Source of the DNA: Phycisphaerales bacterium
Lineage (GTDB): Bacteria; Planctomycetota; UBA1135; UBA2386
Assembly: GCA_020247305.1 (NCBI GenBank)
Contig: JADCJE010000145.1
Coordinates: 1-49,528 of the forward strand
Direction: 5' to 3'
Length of the DNA stretch: 49,528 bases
The notes beneath the pieces were generated by a model. That model worked only from the letters and a program-made list of their open reading frames with translations, had not been told where the DNA came from and did no database searches. Below, in pieces: positions 17,150 to 25,935 of this stretch (position 1 is the stretch's first letter; each line of letters starts with the position of its first letter). A program made the position numbers and the translations under genes.

Positions 17150-18930
17150 CGGCAGAGCTCCAGGGCCGTCAGGGCGTAGCACGTGCACAGCATCTCCTGA
17201 CCTTCCATCCAACGGTCGTTGTTGCCGTTGCGCCACGTGCCATCGGCCGACTGGATGCCTTCGAGGTGCGCACGCAGCGCCTTGCGCCATTCGATCTGCG
17301 CCACGAGCGCCGGGGACTTGCCATCGGCGGCGGGCTGGGTCACGCGCACGGACGCGACCTTCGCGGCGTCGAGCGCCTGGGCGAGCACCATGTAGTAGTA
17401 GAACAAGCCCTGGTACTGCACCTTCTCGCCCATCGCCGGGTCGGCGCCCGGGTTCACCGCCAGCGTCCAGTTGTCCTGGATCCACTTCACCGCCGCCTGC
17501 ACGCGCGCGTCGTCGCCCGGCACGCCAGCGAGCGTGTAGCTCTTCAGCAGCGCGTACGTCATCGAACCGTAGCTGCGCGGCGACGTCTTGCCGTCGGGGT
17601 GAACGATGTAGCCAGCATTGCTGTTGCCCGGGTAGTAGCCAGCGCCGCCGTCGTCGCCGCTGGTCGAGTCGAGCACCACGCCCTCCCGATCCGGATCGGG
17701 GACCTTGCCCTGGAAGTCGTTCGTCGACTTCAGGTTCTGCGTCCGCTGGAGGAAGGTCAGCGCCTTCTGGAAGGCCTCGTGGTCGCCCGGCAGCCCGGTC
17801 TCGCGCAGCGCCTGTAGCGAGAAGTGCAGGTTGCTGAGGTCGCCGCGCTGGCTGCTGCCGTAGCCGATCGAACCGTAGTCGCGGTCGCTGCGGGCGTAGC
17901 CGTTGGCTTCGGCGTTCTGGAAGCCGAGGATCGCCTTCTGCGCCTTGGCCAGCGCCGGCGCTGCGCCCGGTCCGCCCCAGCGGTGCAGCGCGCCGACGAC
18001 GAGGCAGGTCGTGTAGTTCGGCACGTTCTGGCCGAAGGTGCCGTCGGCGTTCTGGCCGGCGAGCAGCCACTGCATGCCCTGGTCGATCGCCGCCTGTTCG
18101 GCAGCCGAGCGGCGCGCCTTGGGCTTCGACTGCAGCGCGTACAGGCCGAAGCCGGTCATCGCCGCGTCGGGGAACGTCTTGCCGGCGTAGCTGGCCTCGA
18201 ACACGCCGTCCTTCTGCCGGGCCATCAGCCACTGCGTCGCCTTCTCCTGCGCCGGCGACCACGCCGCGACCGCCGGCGGCGCCGCTGCGGCGTCGAGCTG
18301 CTTGTTGGCGACCTGGCAGGCGACGAGTCGCAGCAGCGCGTCCGCGGCTTCGGCGTGGACCAGTCCGGCGCGCGACTGCCGCCACGCCTTCGCCTTGGCG
18401 GCAGCCTCGGCGCCGAGGTGCTGCGGGAAGACGTCGGCGCGGACGCCGTCGAGCACGGCGGTGACCGCGGCGTCGAAGCCGCCGGCGGCGACCTTCTCAC
18501 GCTCCAGCCAAGCCCGCGCCGCCGCGAGTTCCTCGCCAAAGCGCGGCTCCAGCGGCAAACCGGCGAGGGCCTCCACCGTCCACGCCGTCGCGGCGCCGTC
18601 GCCGAAGCTGCCATCGCTGCGGCGCTGCGCGATCAGCGCCTGCACGGCATGGGTCACCGCCGGCACGTCGCCCGGGTAGTAGTAGCGACGATGGCAGCGG
18701 GACATCGCAACCAGGATCCGGGCGCGGGCCGCCGTGCTCACGCCGCCGAGCGGCCAGCCGTTCTCCTTGGCGTCCTCGGTCAACATCCCCACCAGCGCGT
18801 CGACCTCCTCCTTGAACACGACGCCCGGCTTGCGCGCCGGCGGCTGCGCGCCCTGCGGCGCCGACGCGGGCGCGAACGTCGACAGGGCAAGGATGGAGGT
18901 GAAGACGGCGCCAAGGCGTGGGCGGAACAT
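17146..18930 (-). CDS. Secreted alpha/alpha-toroid (prenyltransferase/squalene-cyclase-like) repeat protein
   Basis: 594 aa. A signal peptide covers residues 1-24 (MFRPRLGAVFTSILALSTFA). The remainder contains repeated helix pairs with the QW-like consensus: RRSDGSFGDGAATAWTVEAL, RQKDGVFEASYAGKTFPDA, GQNADGTFGQNVPNYTTCLV and QSADGTWRNGNNDRWMEGQ. This is the fold shared by prenyltransferase beta chains, squalene cyclases and complement-like thioester domains. No DxDD cyclase motif is seen, so terpene cyclase activity is not supported; a scaffold or binding role outside the cytoplasm is more likely. A TATCCT hexamer lies 15 bases before the ATG. Its end overlaps the FAH gene. Confidence 0.8.
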   Translation of the reverse strand: MFRPRLGAVFTSILALSTFAPASAPQGAQPPARKPGVVFKEEVDALVGMLTEDAKENGWPLGGVSTAARARILVAMSRCHRRYYYPGDVPAVTHAVQALIAQRRSDGSFGDGAATAWTVEALAGLPLEPRFGEELAAARAWLEREKVAAGGFDAAVTAVLDGVRADVFPQHLGAEAAAKAKAWRQSRAGLVHAEAADALLRLVACQVANKQLDAAAAPPAVAAWSPAQEKATQWLMARQKDGVFEASYAGKTFPDAAMTGFGLYALQSKPKARRSAAEQAAIDQGMQWLLAGQNADGTFGQNVPNYTTCLVVGALHRWGGPGAAPALAKAQKAILGFQNAEANGYARSDRDYGSIGYGSSQRGDLSNLHFSLQALRETGLPGDHEAFQKALTFLQRTQNLKSTNDFQGKVPDPDREGVVLDSTSGDDGGAGYYPGNSNAGYIVHPDGKTSPRSYGSMTYALLKSYTLAGVPGDDARVQAAVKWIQDNWTLAVNPGADPAMGEKVQYQGLFYYYMVLAQALDAAKVASVRVTQPAADGKSPALVAQIEWRKALRAHLEGIQSADGTWRNGNNDRWMEGQEMLCTCYALTALELCR

Positions 18931-18945
18931 GCGGGGAAGACGCGC

Positions 18946-18951
18946 AGGATA
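18946..18951 (-). promoter_or_regulatory. -10-like TATCCT before the alpha-toroid gene
   Basis: TATCCT reads on the minus strand 15 bases upstream of the ATG at 18930. The same hexamer precedes the starts at 19139 and 23255. No convincing -35 element is seen. Confidence 0.3.
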
Positions 18952-19124
18952 CGGAGGATCCGGGGACAGGGCGACAAACGGCCCCGCGGCGGCCGGGTTC
19001 AGGGTCGACGCACTGCCGCCGATGCCATCGGATCTGCCGAGGCGGGCAGAAGCGGGCGGATCAGGGCCCCGTCTCAAGCAGGGCAACCCTGCGCGCCTAC
19101 GGTCCTCCGTGCCACCGGCCGCGC

Positions 19125-19130
19125 TATCCT
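19125..19130 (+). promoter_or_regulatory. -10-like TATCCT before the glycosyltransferase gene
   Basis: TATCCT ends eight bases before the ATG at 19139, which would put transcription start at or next to the start codon (a leaderless or nearly leaderless mRNA). No -35 hexamer is evident. Confidence 0.3.
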
Positions 19131-19138
19131 GCTCCGCC

Positions 19139-19888
19139 ATGTTCCGCGACCGGACCGTCTCGCTCGTCATCCCCGCGTACAACGAGGAGGAGACGATCCG
19201 CCAGGTGGTCGAGGAGTTCCGCACCGAACCGCACCTCGACGAGATCATCGTCGTCGACAACAACTGCAAGGACCGGACGGCGGAGCTGGCGGCCGCGGCG
19301 GGCGCCCGCGTGGTGCAGGAGTCGAAGCCCGGCTACGGCGCGGCGCTGATGGCGGGCATGTCGGCCGCCAAGGGCGACATCCTCGTCCTGGTCGAGGCGG
19401 ACGGCAGCTTCCGCGCCCGCGACGTCGTCAAACTGCTCGTCTACCTCGACGACGCCGGCATGGTGATGGGCACGCGCACGACCAAGCAGATGGTCGAGCA
19501 GGGGGCCAACATGCGCTTCATGCTGCGCTGGGGCAACGTGTTCATGGCCAAGTTCCTGCAGCTGTGCTGGATGCGACCCAGCGAGCCGCGCTTCACCGAC
19601 GTCGGCTGCACCTTCCGCGCCCTCAGCACGACGACGTTCGAGAAGATCCGCCATCGCCTGCGGATGACCGGCCCGGCGTTCTCGCCGGAGATGATGTGCG
19701 CCGCGCTGCAGGAGCGCTGCCGCATCATCGAGGTGCCGGTGACCTACTCGCAGCGCATGGGCGGCGAGAGCAAGCACTCCGACACCTTCGCGCGGCAGGC
19801 CAAGACCGCGTGGAAGATGTTCCGCACCATCTGCCGCAAGCGTTTCCTGGAGCGCGGCGCGCCGATGCCGGCGCGGAGCGAGGGCTGA
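19139..19888 (+). CDS. Family 2 glycosyltransferase, dolichyl-phosphate-sugar synthase-like
   Basis: 249 aa, GT-A fold. Seen: VSLVIPAYNEEETIRQVVEEF at the start, the nucleotide site EIIVVDNNCKDRTAELA, KPGYGAALMAGMSAAKGDILVLVEADGSF where EAD replaces the usual DAD metal motif, and the later FSPEMMCAAL and VTYSQRMGGESK segments. It resembles enzymes that pass a sugar to a polyprenyl phosphate, and lacks the C-terminal membrane helices found in some of them. The next gene, four bases later, encodes a methyltransferase. It is divergent from the alpha-toroid gene (208 bases between starts). Confidence 0.87.
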   Translation: MFRDRTVSLVIPAYNEEETIRQVVEEFRTEPHLDEIIVVDNNCKDRTAELAAAAGARVVQESKPGYGAALMAGMSAAKGDILVLVEADGSFRARDVVKLLVYLDDAGMVMGTRTTKQMVEQGANMRFMLRWGNVFMAKFLQLCWMRPSEPRFTDVGCTFRALSTTTFEKIRHRLRMTGPAFSPEMMCAALQERCRIIEVPVTYSQRMGGESKHSDTFARQAKTAWKMFRTICRKRFLERGAPMPARSEG

Positions 19889-19892
19889 GACC

Positions 19893-20804
19893 GTGACCGC
19901 CGGTTCCGGCGCCGACGTCGTCGAGGTCGATCGCTGCCAGCTCTGCGGCGGCGCGGACCGCCGCGTCCGCTTCCAGGACGGGCCCTGCCGCGTCGTCGAG
20001 TGCGCCGTCTGCGGACTCGTCTACGTGACGCCGCGCCTGCAGGGCGAGGCGCTGCGGGCGGTCTACGACGAGGGCTACTGGAAGAGCTCCAACCCCAAGC
20101 ACCGCGGGTACGCCGACTACGCCAGCGAATCGGCGCTGTACCTGAAGACGTTCGGCAAGCGCATGGCGCTCGTCCGTCGCCACCTGCCGCCAAAGGCGCG
20201 CATCCTCGACGTCGGCTGCGCCGCCGGCTACTTCCTGCGCGTCGCGCAACGCGAAGGCCACGACGTGCACGGCGTCGAGATGTCGGCGGCGATCGCCGGC
20301 GAGGCGCAGAAGGCGCTGGGCGGCGAGCGCGTGCACGTCGGCACGCTGGACGAGGCGATCGCCGTCAAGGGCCACGCGCCGGCGTCGTTCGACCTCGTGA
20401 CGCTGTGGGACGTGATCGAGCACGTCCCCGACCCGCAGTCGCTGCTGCGCACGATCCGCGGCCTGATCAAGCCGGGCGGCACGCTGCTGCTGGAGACGCA
20501 GAACGTCGACTCGCGCTGGGCCCGCCTGCTCGGCCGGCGCTGGCACCACTTCAAGCACGACGAGCACCTCTACCACTTCAAGCCGGCGACGATCCGTCGG
20601 CTGCTCGCCGACTGCGGCTTCGAGACGCTCGAACTCGGCGCGGCCTACGCCGGCAAGTACGTGTCGTTCGGCTTCCTGGCCGAGCGCGCCGAACGACTCG
20701 GCCGCGTCGCCGGCCTGTTGGCGAGCCCGCTGGCGCTGCTGCGCGGGCTCAGCCTCTACGCCAACCCGCGCGACGAGATGATCGTCGTGGCGCGGCCGCG
20801 CTGA
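19893..20804 (+). CDS. SAM-dependent methyltransferase with N-terminal zinc ribbon
   Basis: 303 aa. A CQLCGG...CAVCGL pair (residues 15-42) forms a zinc ribbon, followed by a class I methyltransferase domain: ILDVGCAAGYFLRVA (SAM-binding motif I), VHGVEMS (acidic end of strand 2), FDLVTLWDVIEHVPDP (motif IV) and LIKPGGTLLLETQN. This arrangement is common in sugar or lipid-linked methyltransferases of polysaccharide loci. The GTG start at 19893 is four bases after the glycosyltransferase stop. The C-terminal region (about 230-270) has an amphipathic helix that may touch the membrane. Acceptor unknown. Confidence 0.87.
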   Translation: MTAGSGADVVEVDRCQLCGGADRRVRFQDGPCRVVECAVCGLVYVTPRLQGEALRAVYDEGYWKSSNPKHRGYADYASESALYLKTFGKRMALVRRHLPPKARILDVGCAAGYFLRVAQREGHDVHGVEMSAAIAGEAQKALGGERVHVGTLDEAIAVKGHAPASFDLVTLWDVIEHVPDPQSLLRTIRGLIKPGGTLLLETQNVDSRWARLLGRRWHHFKHDEHLYHFKPATIRRLLADCGFETLELGAAYAGKYVSFGFLAERAERLGRVAGLLASPLALLRGLSLYANPRDEMIVVARPR

Positions 20805-20843
20805 CGGCGCGGGCCGCGGCGCGCGCGGCGGTCCGCGCGGCGC

Positions 20844-23255
20844 TCACTTCGGCGCCGGCGTCTGCTGCTCCATCTCGCCCAGGTCGCGCTGCAGGTCGTA
20901 GCGAGCTTCCAGCGCCTCGATCGTGAACGCCTGGCGGTACGCGAGGCCGGCCTGCGTGGCGGCGTAGTCGAACATGCCGTCGCCGGTGCGCAGCGACTCG
21001 AAGTCGCGGCGCGTGACGTCGGCGGCGGTCAGCGGTTCCACCTTGGTGCACACGGCGACGTAGCACGCGCGGCCGGCGAAGTCCTGCAGCAGGCCGGTGG
21101 CCTCGCCTTCCTTGAGCTTGCCCTGGTTGCGCCACAGGTAGACGACCGCGGGCGGGTTGCCCTTCTCGAAACGCGGGTCGCGCTCGGGCAGGTCGCGCGG
21201 CAACGGCCCAAGGTCGGCGACGGCGAAGCCGGCCTCGGCGGCGGCGGCGTCGAGCACGTCCTTGTAGTGCTTCTGCGCCTCGGCGGCGATCTCGGCCTTG
21301 ATGGCGGTGTCGACCTCGTTGCCGAAGCCGGTCTTGCGCGCCTCCCGCTGCGCCAGTTCGGCGCGCTTGCCGTCGAGTTCCTGCTGCCAGCCGGCGTGCA
21401 TGCGCGTGCCCGGCTGCAGGCGCGCGACCTCCTTCTCAGCCTGCGCGATCGCCTCGGTGGTCTTCTTCTCCCACTCGGCGACCTTGTCGTCGACGCGCTT
21501 CTGGCGCTGGCCTTCGATCTCGGCGACGCGCGCCGGAATCTTCTCCTTCGCGAGGCGCAGCAAGGCCTCCTCGAACTTCTTGCGGCTGGCCTCGCCCTTC
21601 TGCTTGGCCTGCTCGGTCCAGTACGCGCCCTCGGCCAGCGGCTTCAGCGCGTCCCACGCCTTGAGCGGCATCGGCTCGACGTCGGCCGCCTGGTACAGCA
21701 CGACCGCCTTGCTCGTGCGGCCCGGGGCGAACGCGAGGTCGCCCTTCGTGCGCAGGCCCGCGCCCTGGCTCGACAGCGCCCACTTGCCGAGGTCGAGACC
21801 GAGGGCGTCGAGGTCCTTCATGTCGTCGCCGGACTTGCGGCCCTGCATCGCCTTGGCGACGGCGCCCTTCTTGTCCTTGGTCAGTTCGGCGAACGCCGCC
21901 GGGAAGTCGAACGTCGCGCGCGCGGCCTCGACCGCCTTCTCGGCGGCGGTGACGGCCGCCTTCAGCGTGACGACCTTGGCGTCGTGGCCGGTGACGGTCG
22001 CCTGCAGCGCGTCGACGTCGGCCTGCAGCTTGGCGACGGCCTCCTTGATGGCCGCGTCGTCGGGCTTCTGCTTGAGCTCCGCCATCTTCGCCTCGAGGTC
22101 GCGCTTGGCCGGATCCAGCCGCAGCGTCGCCTCCTCGAACTGGTAGGTCGCGGTGTTGACCTCGGCCTGGGCCGCGGCGACCGCGTCGTTCTGGGCCTTG
22201 GCGGCGTCGTCCTGCTTCTGGCGCAGCGTGGTCAGCAGCTTGCTGAGCACCTGCTCGGCCTGCAGCACGCGGGTGAGCTCCGCCTTGACCGCCGGATCGT
22301 CAGCCGGCTTGAACTGGCCGTCGCCCTCGAGCTTGAAGCGCGCTTCCTTCTCCTGCTCGTAGGCGCTCTTCAGCTGGTCGTCGCTGACGGTGAAGTCCTT
22401 GAGCTCGGCGTCCTTCCACTGCTCGGGGTCGAACTGGCCCTCTGCCGTCAGGAAGCCGCCGAAGCGCAGCTCGGCGCGCGGCGCGTCGTACGCCTGCATC
22501 ATGCGCTTCTCGCGCTCGTCCTTGCCGTCGAGCCACTTCTTGAGGTCGTCCTCCGACAGCGGCGAGGCCTTCTTCAGATCCTCCTCGACCTTCTTCTCCT
22601 CGAACGAGGCGACGCGCAGCGTCACCTTCTCGCGGTCGCTGAGCGTCTGCGCCAGCACGCGCGCCTCGGTGCTGTCGAGTGCGAGTGTCTGCAGGCGGAC
22701 GTAGGCGCCGACGCGCATCGCCTCGGCGAAGTAGTCGCGGTACTGGGCGATCGACGCAAAGCGCAGATCGGACACCATCTTGCCGACCGACGGCGCCTTC
22801 ATCTGCTCGCGCATCGCCTCGATGGCGCGGTCGACATCGGCGAAGGACACGCCCATGCCCTCGGCGATCGCGGCCCGCCGCAGGATCGCGTAGACCGTGC
22901 CAAGTTCGCCCTGGTTCTCCTTGCCGGCGTCGAGCGTCGGCAGCACACCGTAGGGCAGGCGCATGCCGGCCATGCTGGCGAGCTGGCGGCCGTACTCGAA
23001 GTCCTCGGCGGTCAGCGCCTCGCGCTTGCCATTGACGAGGATCGTCGACTTGGAGCCGTCGCCGCGGAAGGCGTCCGTCACCAGCGCGGTCATCGGGCCG
23101 GTGATCGAGAACGTCAGCAGCGTGAAGAGGCCCGCCGTGTAGAGGACGCGCTTCTGGTTGCGGCGGAAGAACCCGTAGACGCCGCTGTGCTCGTCGTACT
23201 GGGCTTCGGGCTGGGACGTGGAAACGGAGGGCGTCTGGACGGGATTCGTCGCCAT
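20844..23255 (-). CDS. Membrane-anchored coiled-coil protein with PpiD/SurA-like N-terminal chaperone region
   Basis: 803 aa. One membrane helix at residues 37-59 is followed by a VNGKREALTAEDFEYGRQLA segment and helices (about 70-200) like the SurA/PpiD N-terminal chaperone domain, including EGMGVSFADVDRAI and the 'EGQFDPEQWKD' turn. From about 300 to 430 there is a charged heptad-rich coiled coil (alternating AKAQND, EAKMAELKQ). No parvulin PPIase core is recognisable. A second charged helical stretch (about 520-640) precedes a C-terminal domain with possible Trp/Tyr-containing strands (VVYLWRNQGKLKEGE). A role in folding or quality control of exported proteins is inferred from the PpiD resemblance only. 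It sits at the end of the ribosomal block but has its own TATCCT element. Confidence 0.65.
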   Translation of the reverse strand: MATNPVQTPSVSTSQPEAQYDEHSGVYGFFRRNQKRVLYTAGLFTLLTFSITGPMTALVTDAFRGDGSKSTILVNGKREALTAEDFEYGRQLASMAGMRLPYGVLPTLDAGKENQGELGTVYAILRRAAIAEGMGVSFADVDRAIEAMREQMKAPSVGKMVSDLRFASIAQYRDYFAEAMRVGAYVRLQTLALDSTEARVLAQTLSDREKVTLRVASFEEKKVEEDLKKASPLSEDDLKKWLDGKDEREKRMMQAYDAPRAELRFGGFLTAEGQFDPEQWKDAELKDFTVSDDQLKSAYEQEKEARFKLEGDGQFKPADDPAVKAELTRVLQAEQVLSKLLTTLRQKQDDAAKAQNDAVAAAQAEVNTATYQFEEATLRLDPAKRDLEAKMAELKQKPDDAAIKEAVAKLQADVDALQATVTGHDAKVVTLKAAVTAAEKAVEAARATFDFPAAFAELTKDKKGAVAKAMQGRKSGDDMKDLDALGLDLGKWALSSQGAGLRTKGDLAFAPGRTSKAVVLYQAADVEPMPLKAWDALKPLAEGAYWTEQAKQKGEASRKKFEEALLRLAKEKIPARVAEIEGQRQKRVDDKVAEWEKKTTEAIAQAEKEVARLQPGTRMHAGWQQELDGKRAELAQREARKTGFGNEVDTAIKAEIAAEAQKHYKDVLDAAAAEAGFAVADLGPLPRDLPERDPRFEKGNPPAVVYLWRNQGKLKEGEATGLLQDFAGRACYVAVCTKVEPLTAADVTRRDFESLRTGDGMFDYAATQAGLAYRQAFTIEALEARYDLQRDLGEMEQQTPAPK

Positions 23256-23267
23256 GGCGGGTCGGAC

Positions 23268-23273
23268 AGGATA
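23268..23273 (-). promoter_or_regulatory. -10-like TATCCT before the PpiD-like gene
   Basis: TATCCT on the minus strand, 12 bases upstream of the ATG at 23255, in the context GGTATCCTGTCC. It is the third copy of this arrangement in the window. No clear -35 element. Confidence 0.3.
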
Positions 23274-23325
23274 CCGGAGTACCGCACGCCGATGCGACCG
23301 GCGGGAGGCGAAATGGAGGACGGAA

Positions 23326-23577
23326 TCAGCCGCCGGCGGGGACGGCTTCGGCGGTGAGCAGGATCGGAATGCCGTCCTGGATCGGATAGAGCCACGCCCC
23401 GTCCTCGGTCGCGAGCGCAGCCGCCCATGCCACCGCGACCGCAGCGCCGCCGCGGTTGCGGGCGGCGCCCCGCTGGATGGCGGCGTTGACGGCGGCCAGT
23501 TCGGCCGCGGTCGCTTCCCGCAGCGGTTTGCGGGTCGACGGGCAGACGAGCATGCCGAGGAACTGCTTGTCGATCAT
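23326..23577 (-). CDS. Trm112-like / UPF0434 (YcaR) family protein
   Basis: 83 aa. The N-terminal LGMLVCPSTRKPLRE and C-terminal DGAWLYPIQDGIPILLTAEA are the two conserved blocks of this family of small metal-binding-fold partner proteins; eukaryotic Trm112 activates methyltransferases. The middle (about 28-60) is an Ala/Arg-rich insertion. Only one of the usual four zinc Cys residues is kept, as in many bacterial members. It lies between tRNA-Lys and the PpiD-like gene on the same strand. Confidence 0.8.
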   Translation of the reverse strand: MIDKQFLGMLVCPSTRKPLREATAAELAAVNAAIQRGAARNRGGAAVAVAWAAALATEDGAWLYPIQDGIPILLTAEAVPAGG

Positions 23578-23604
23578 CGTGGGTGTCCGGCGCCGTGCGG
23601 TGGC

Positions 23605-23680
<76 letters not shown>

Positions 23681-23755
23681 GTGCGGGGGGAAGGATGAAA
23701 CCCCGCACCGGCGGCCGAAGCAAGGGCCGCAGCCGCCCTGCCGCGGCCCGGACGG

Positions 23756-24325
23756 TCATTCCTCGAGGATCTCCTTCGACTTCGTGCGGAACGACTCCTC
23801 CAACTTCGCCTCGACGACCTTGAGTTCCTTGTCGATGGCGTCGTGCGCCTTCTTGCACAGGTCCTCGGTCAGCTTGCCGTCCTTCTTCATCTGGTCGGCC
23901 AGCTTGTTGGCGTCGCGGCGCTCGTTGCGCAGCGCGACGCGGTTCTGCTCGATGAGGTCCTTGACCTTGGCGACGAGCTTGTGGCGCTGCTCGCCCGACA
24001 GCGGCGGCATGCTGAGGCGCAGCATCTTGCCGTCGGACTGCGGATTGAGCCCGAGGTCCGACTTCTGGATCGCCTTCTCGATGTCCTTGGTGACCTGCGG
24101 CGAGCCGTCGAACGGCTTGATCAGCAGTTGGCGCGGCTCGGGCACCGAGATGTGCGCGATCTGGTGCAGCGGCGTCGGCGTGCCGTAGTAGTCGACGCGG
24201 ATGGTGTCCACCAGCGTCGGCGAGGCGCGGCCGGTGCGGATGCTGCCGAGCTGCTCCTTGAGGTGCTTGAGCGTCTTCTCGGTCTTCTGCTTCAGGTCGT
24301 TGATCAGCGAAGCGTAGGGTTCCAT
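23756..24325 (-). CDS. frr: Ribosome recycling factor
   Basis: 189 aa. With EF-G it splits the post-termination ribosome. The entire family pattern is visible: LKHLKEQLGSIRTGRASPTLVD, VDYYGTPTPLHQIAHISVPEPRQLLIKPFD, IEKAIQKSDLGLNPQSDG and the C-terminal helix RRDANKLADQMKKDGKLTED. Start ATG at 24325 has AAGGA about ten bases upstream. It follows pyrH by 33 bases, completing the rpsB-tsf-pyrH-frr order. Confidence 0.97.
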   Translation of the reverse strand: MEPYASLINDLKQKTEKTLKHLKEQLGSIRTGRASPTLVDTIRVDYYGTPTPLHQIAHISVPEPRQLLIKPFDGSPQVTKDIEKAIQKSDLGLNPQSDGKMLRLSMPPLSGEQRHKLVAKVKDLIEQNRVALRNERRDANKLADQMKKDGKLTEDLCKKAHDAIDKELKVVEAKLEESFRTKSKEILEE

Positions 24326-24358
24326 GGGGGTTCCTTGTCCTTGGCGTGCGCGCGGTCG

Positions 24359-25099
24359 TCAGCAGACCCAGGTGCCGATGTCCTCGCCGCGGACGGCGCG
24401 CTCCATGTTCCCCTCGACGAACGTGTCGAAGACCATGATCGGCATGCGGTTCTCCATGCACAGCGTGAAGGCCGTGCGATCCATGACGCGCAGGTCGCGA
24501 TCGAGCGCCTCGGCGAACGACAGCCGGTCGAACTTGCGCGCCGTCGGGTCGCGGTTGGGGTCGGCGGTGTAGACGCCGTCGACCTTGGTCGCCTTGAAGA
24601 TCGCGTCGACGCCGAGCTCGGTCGCGCGCAGCGCGGCGGCCGTGTCGGTCGTGAAGTACGGGTTGCCGGTGCCGCCGGCGAGCACGACCACGCGACCCTT
24701 CTCCAAGTGGCGGATGATGCGCCGGCGGATGTACGGCTCCATCATCGTCTTGATCTCGACGGCGCACGCGGCGCGCGTCTCGACGCCGGCGCGTTCGAGG
24801 CCGTCCTGCAGCGCCAACGCGTTGATCGCCGTGCCCAGCATGCCCATGTGGTCGGCGGTGGCCCGGTTGGTGCCCATCTTGGCGAACTCGGCGCCGCGCA
24901 GCAGGTTGCCGCCGCCCACCACCACCGCCACCTCGACGCCGAGCCGCTGCACGCGCGCGATCTGTCGCGCGACCGCCGCGACCACCTGGGGCGACACGCC
25001 GACGCCGTCGTCGCCGAGGCTCTCGCCGCTGATCTTGAGGAGGATGCGCTTGATCTGGCGCGGGGGTTCGCTGACGGCGCGGTGCTTCGTGTCGGTCAT
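24359..25099 (-). CDS. pyrH: UMP kinase
   Basis: 246 aa. Phosphorylates UMP to UDP with ATP. Seen: KRILLKISGESLGDD (phosphate-binding start), VVVGGGNLLRGAEFAKMGTNRATADHMGML (UMP/Mg region), VVVLAGGTGNPYFTTDTAAALRA (ATP site) and FKATKVDGVYTADPNRDP. All are standard for the hexameric bacterial enzyme. Start ATG at 25099. It is separated from tsf by 233 bases, longer than is usual in this operon, so pyrH-frr may also have its own promoter; none is convincing. Confidence 0.97.
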   Translation of the reverse strand: MTDTKHRAVSEPPRQIKRILLKISGESLGDDGVGVSPQVVAAVARQIARVQRLGVEVAVVVGGGNLLRGAEFAKMGTNRATADHMGMLGTAINALALQDGLERAGVETRAACAVEIKTMMEPYIRRRIIRHLEKGRVVVLAGGTGNPYFTTDTAAALRATELGVDAIFKATKVDGVYTADPNRDPTARKFDRLSFAEALDRDLRVMDRTAFTLCMENRMPIMVFDTFVEGNMERAVRGEDIGTWVC

Positions 25100-25332
25100 G
25101 GCGAGGGGGCTCGGCGCAAGCCTAGGGCAAGCCGCGCCGCGCCGCGAGGGCGGAAGCTAACGACGGCACTACGTTGCCCGCAGCGCGTGCGCGCAGCCGT
25201 CGCAGCGGCAACCAAGGACGTTTCCGGCGGCTGCAGGGCGCTGGGCGCCAGACACGTGGAAGGACGAACACCGGGTCCGTCGCGTCGCGCAGCGCCAGTC
25301 CGTGCCCAGCCCGGCCGCGCGAACCGTCCTGC

Positions 25333-25935
25333 TCAGCCGCCCAGTTCGAGGCGGACGAAGCGGCGCACGACGATGTTCTCGCCGATCTTGCCGACGAGCT
25401 CGGTGCGCGTCTGCTCGACGGTCTTGGTGTCGTCGGGCACGTACTGCTTCTCCATCAGGCACTTCTCGGCGTAGAACTTGTCGAGGCGCCCTTCCACCGC
25501 CTTGTCGATCACGGCCTGCGGCTTGCCCTTCATCGACTCGGCCGCCATCTCGCTGACGATCTGCTTCTCCTTGGCGATCGCGTCGGCCGGCACCGACTCG
25601 CGGCTGAGGAAGGCGGGGCTGTACGCGGCGACCGTCAGGGCGACACCGCGGCAGAAGGCCTTGAAGTCCTCGTTCTTGGCGACGAAGTCGGTCTCGCAGG
25701 CGACCTCGACGAGCACGGCGAGCTTGCCGTTGTGGTGCTGGTAGGCGTAGCAGAGGCCTTCCTTGACCTCGCGGCCGGAGGCCTTGTCGGCGAGCTGCTT
25801 GCCCTTCTTGCGCAGCACGTCCTTGGCCTTCTCCATGTCGCCGCCGGACTCCTTGAGCGCGGCCTTGCAGTCCATCATCGGGGCGCCCGTCATCTCGCGC
25901 AGGCGCATCACGGTCTTGGCATCGATCTCGGTCAT
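25333..25935 (-). CDS. tsf: Elongation factor Ts (short form)
   Basis: 200 aa. Guanine-nucleotide exchange factor of EF-Tu. Motifs: MRLREMTGAPMMDCKAALKE (EF-Tu-binding N-terminal module), EVACETDFVAKNEDFKAF (TDFVAxN loop that displaces Mg), and VEQTRTELVGKIGENIVVRRF near the end. The protein has one core subdomain as in Thermus-type short EF-Ts, against 283 aa in E. coli. Start ATG at 25935. It follows rpsB by 174 bases that contain a strong hairpin. Confidence 0.96.
   Translation of the reverse strand: MTEIDAKTVMRLREMTGAPMMDCKAALKESGGDMEKAKDVLRKKGKQLADKASGREVKEGLCYAYQHHNGKLAVLVEVACETDFVAKNEDFKAFCRGVALTVAAYSPAFLSRESVPADAIAKEKQIVSEMAAESMKGKPQAVIDKAVEGRLDKFYAEKCLMEKQYVPDDTKTVEQTRTELVGKIGENIVVRRFVRLELGG

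Noticed and set aside
17146-18930. Squalene-hopene or terpene cyclase
   Set aside because: Toroid repeats are present but there is a signal peptide and no DxDD-type catalytic motif.
20844-23255. Active PpiD-type peptidyl-prolyl isomerase
   Set aside because: Only the N-terminal chaperone-like region is visible; no parvulin core is found.
25169-25332. Short frames and a TACGTT hexamer in the pyrH-tsf gap
   Set aside because: No conserved protein features, and nothing on the plus strand follows for more than 2 kb; treated as spacer.
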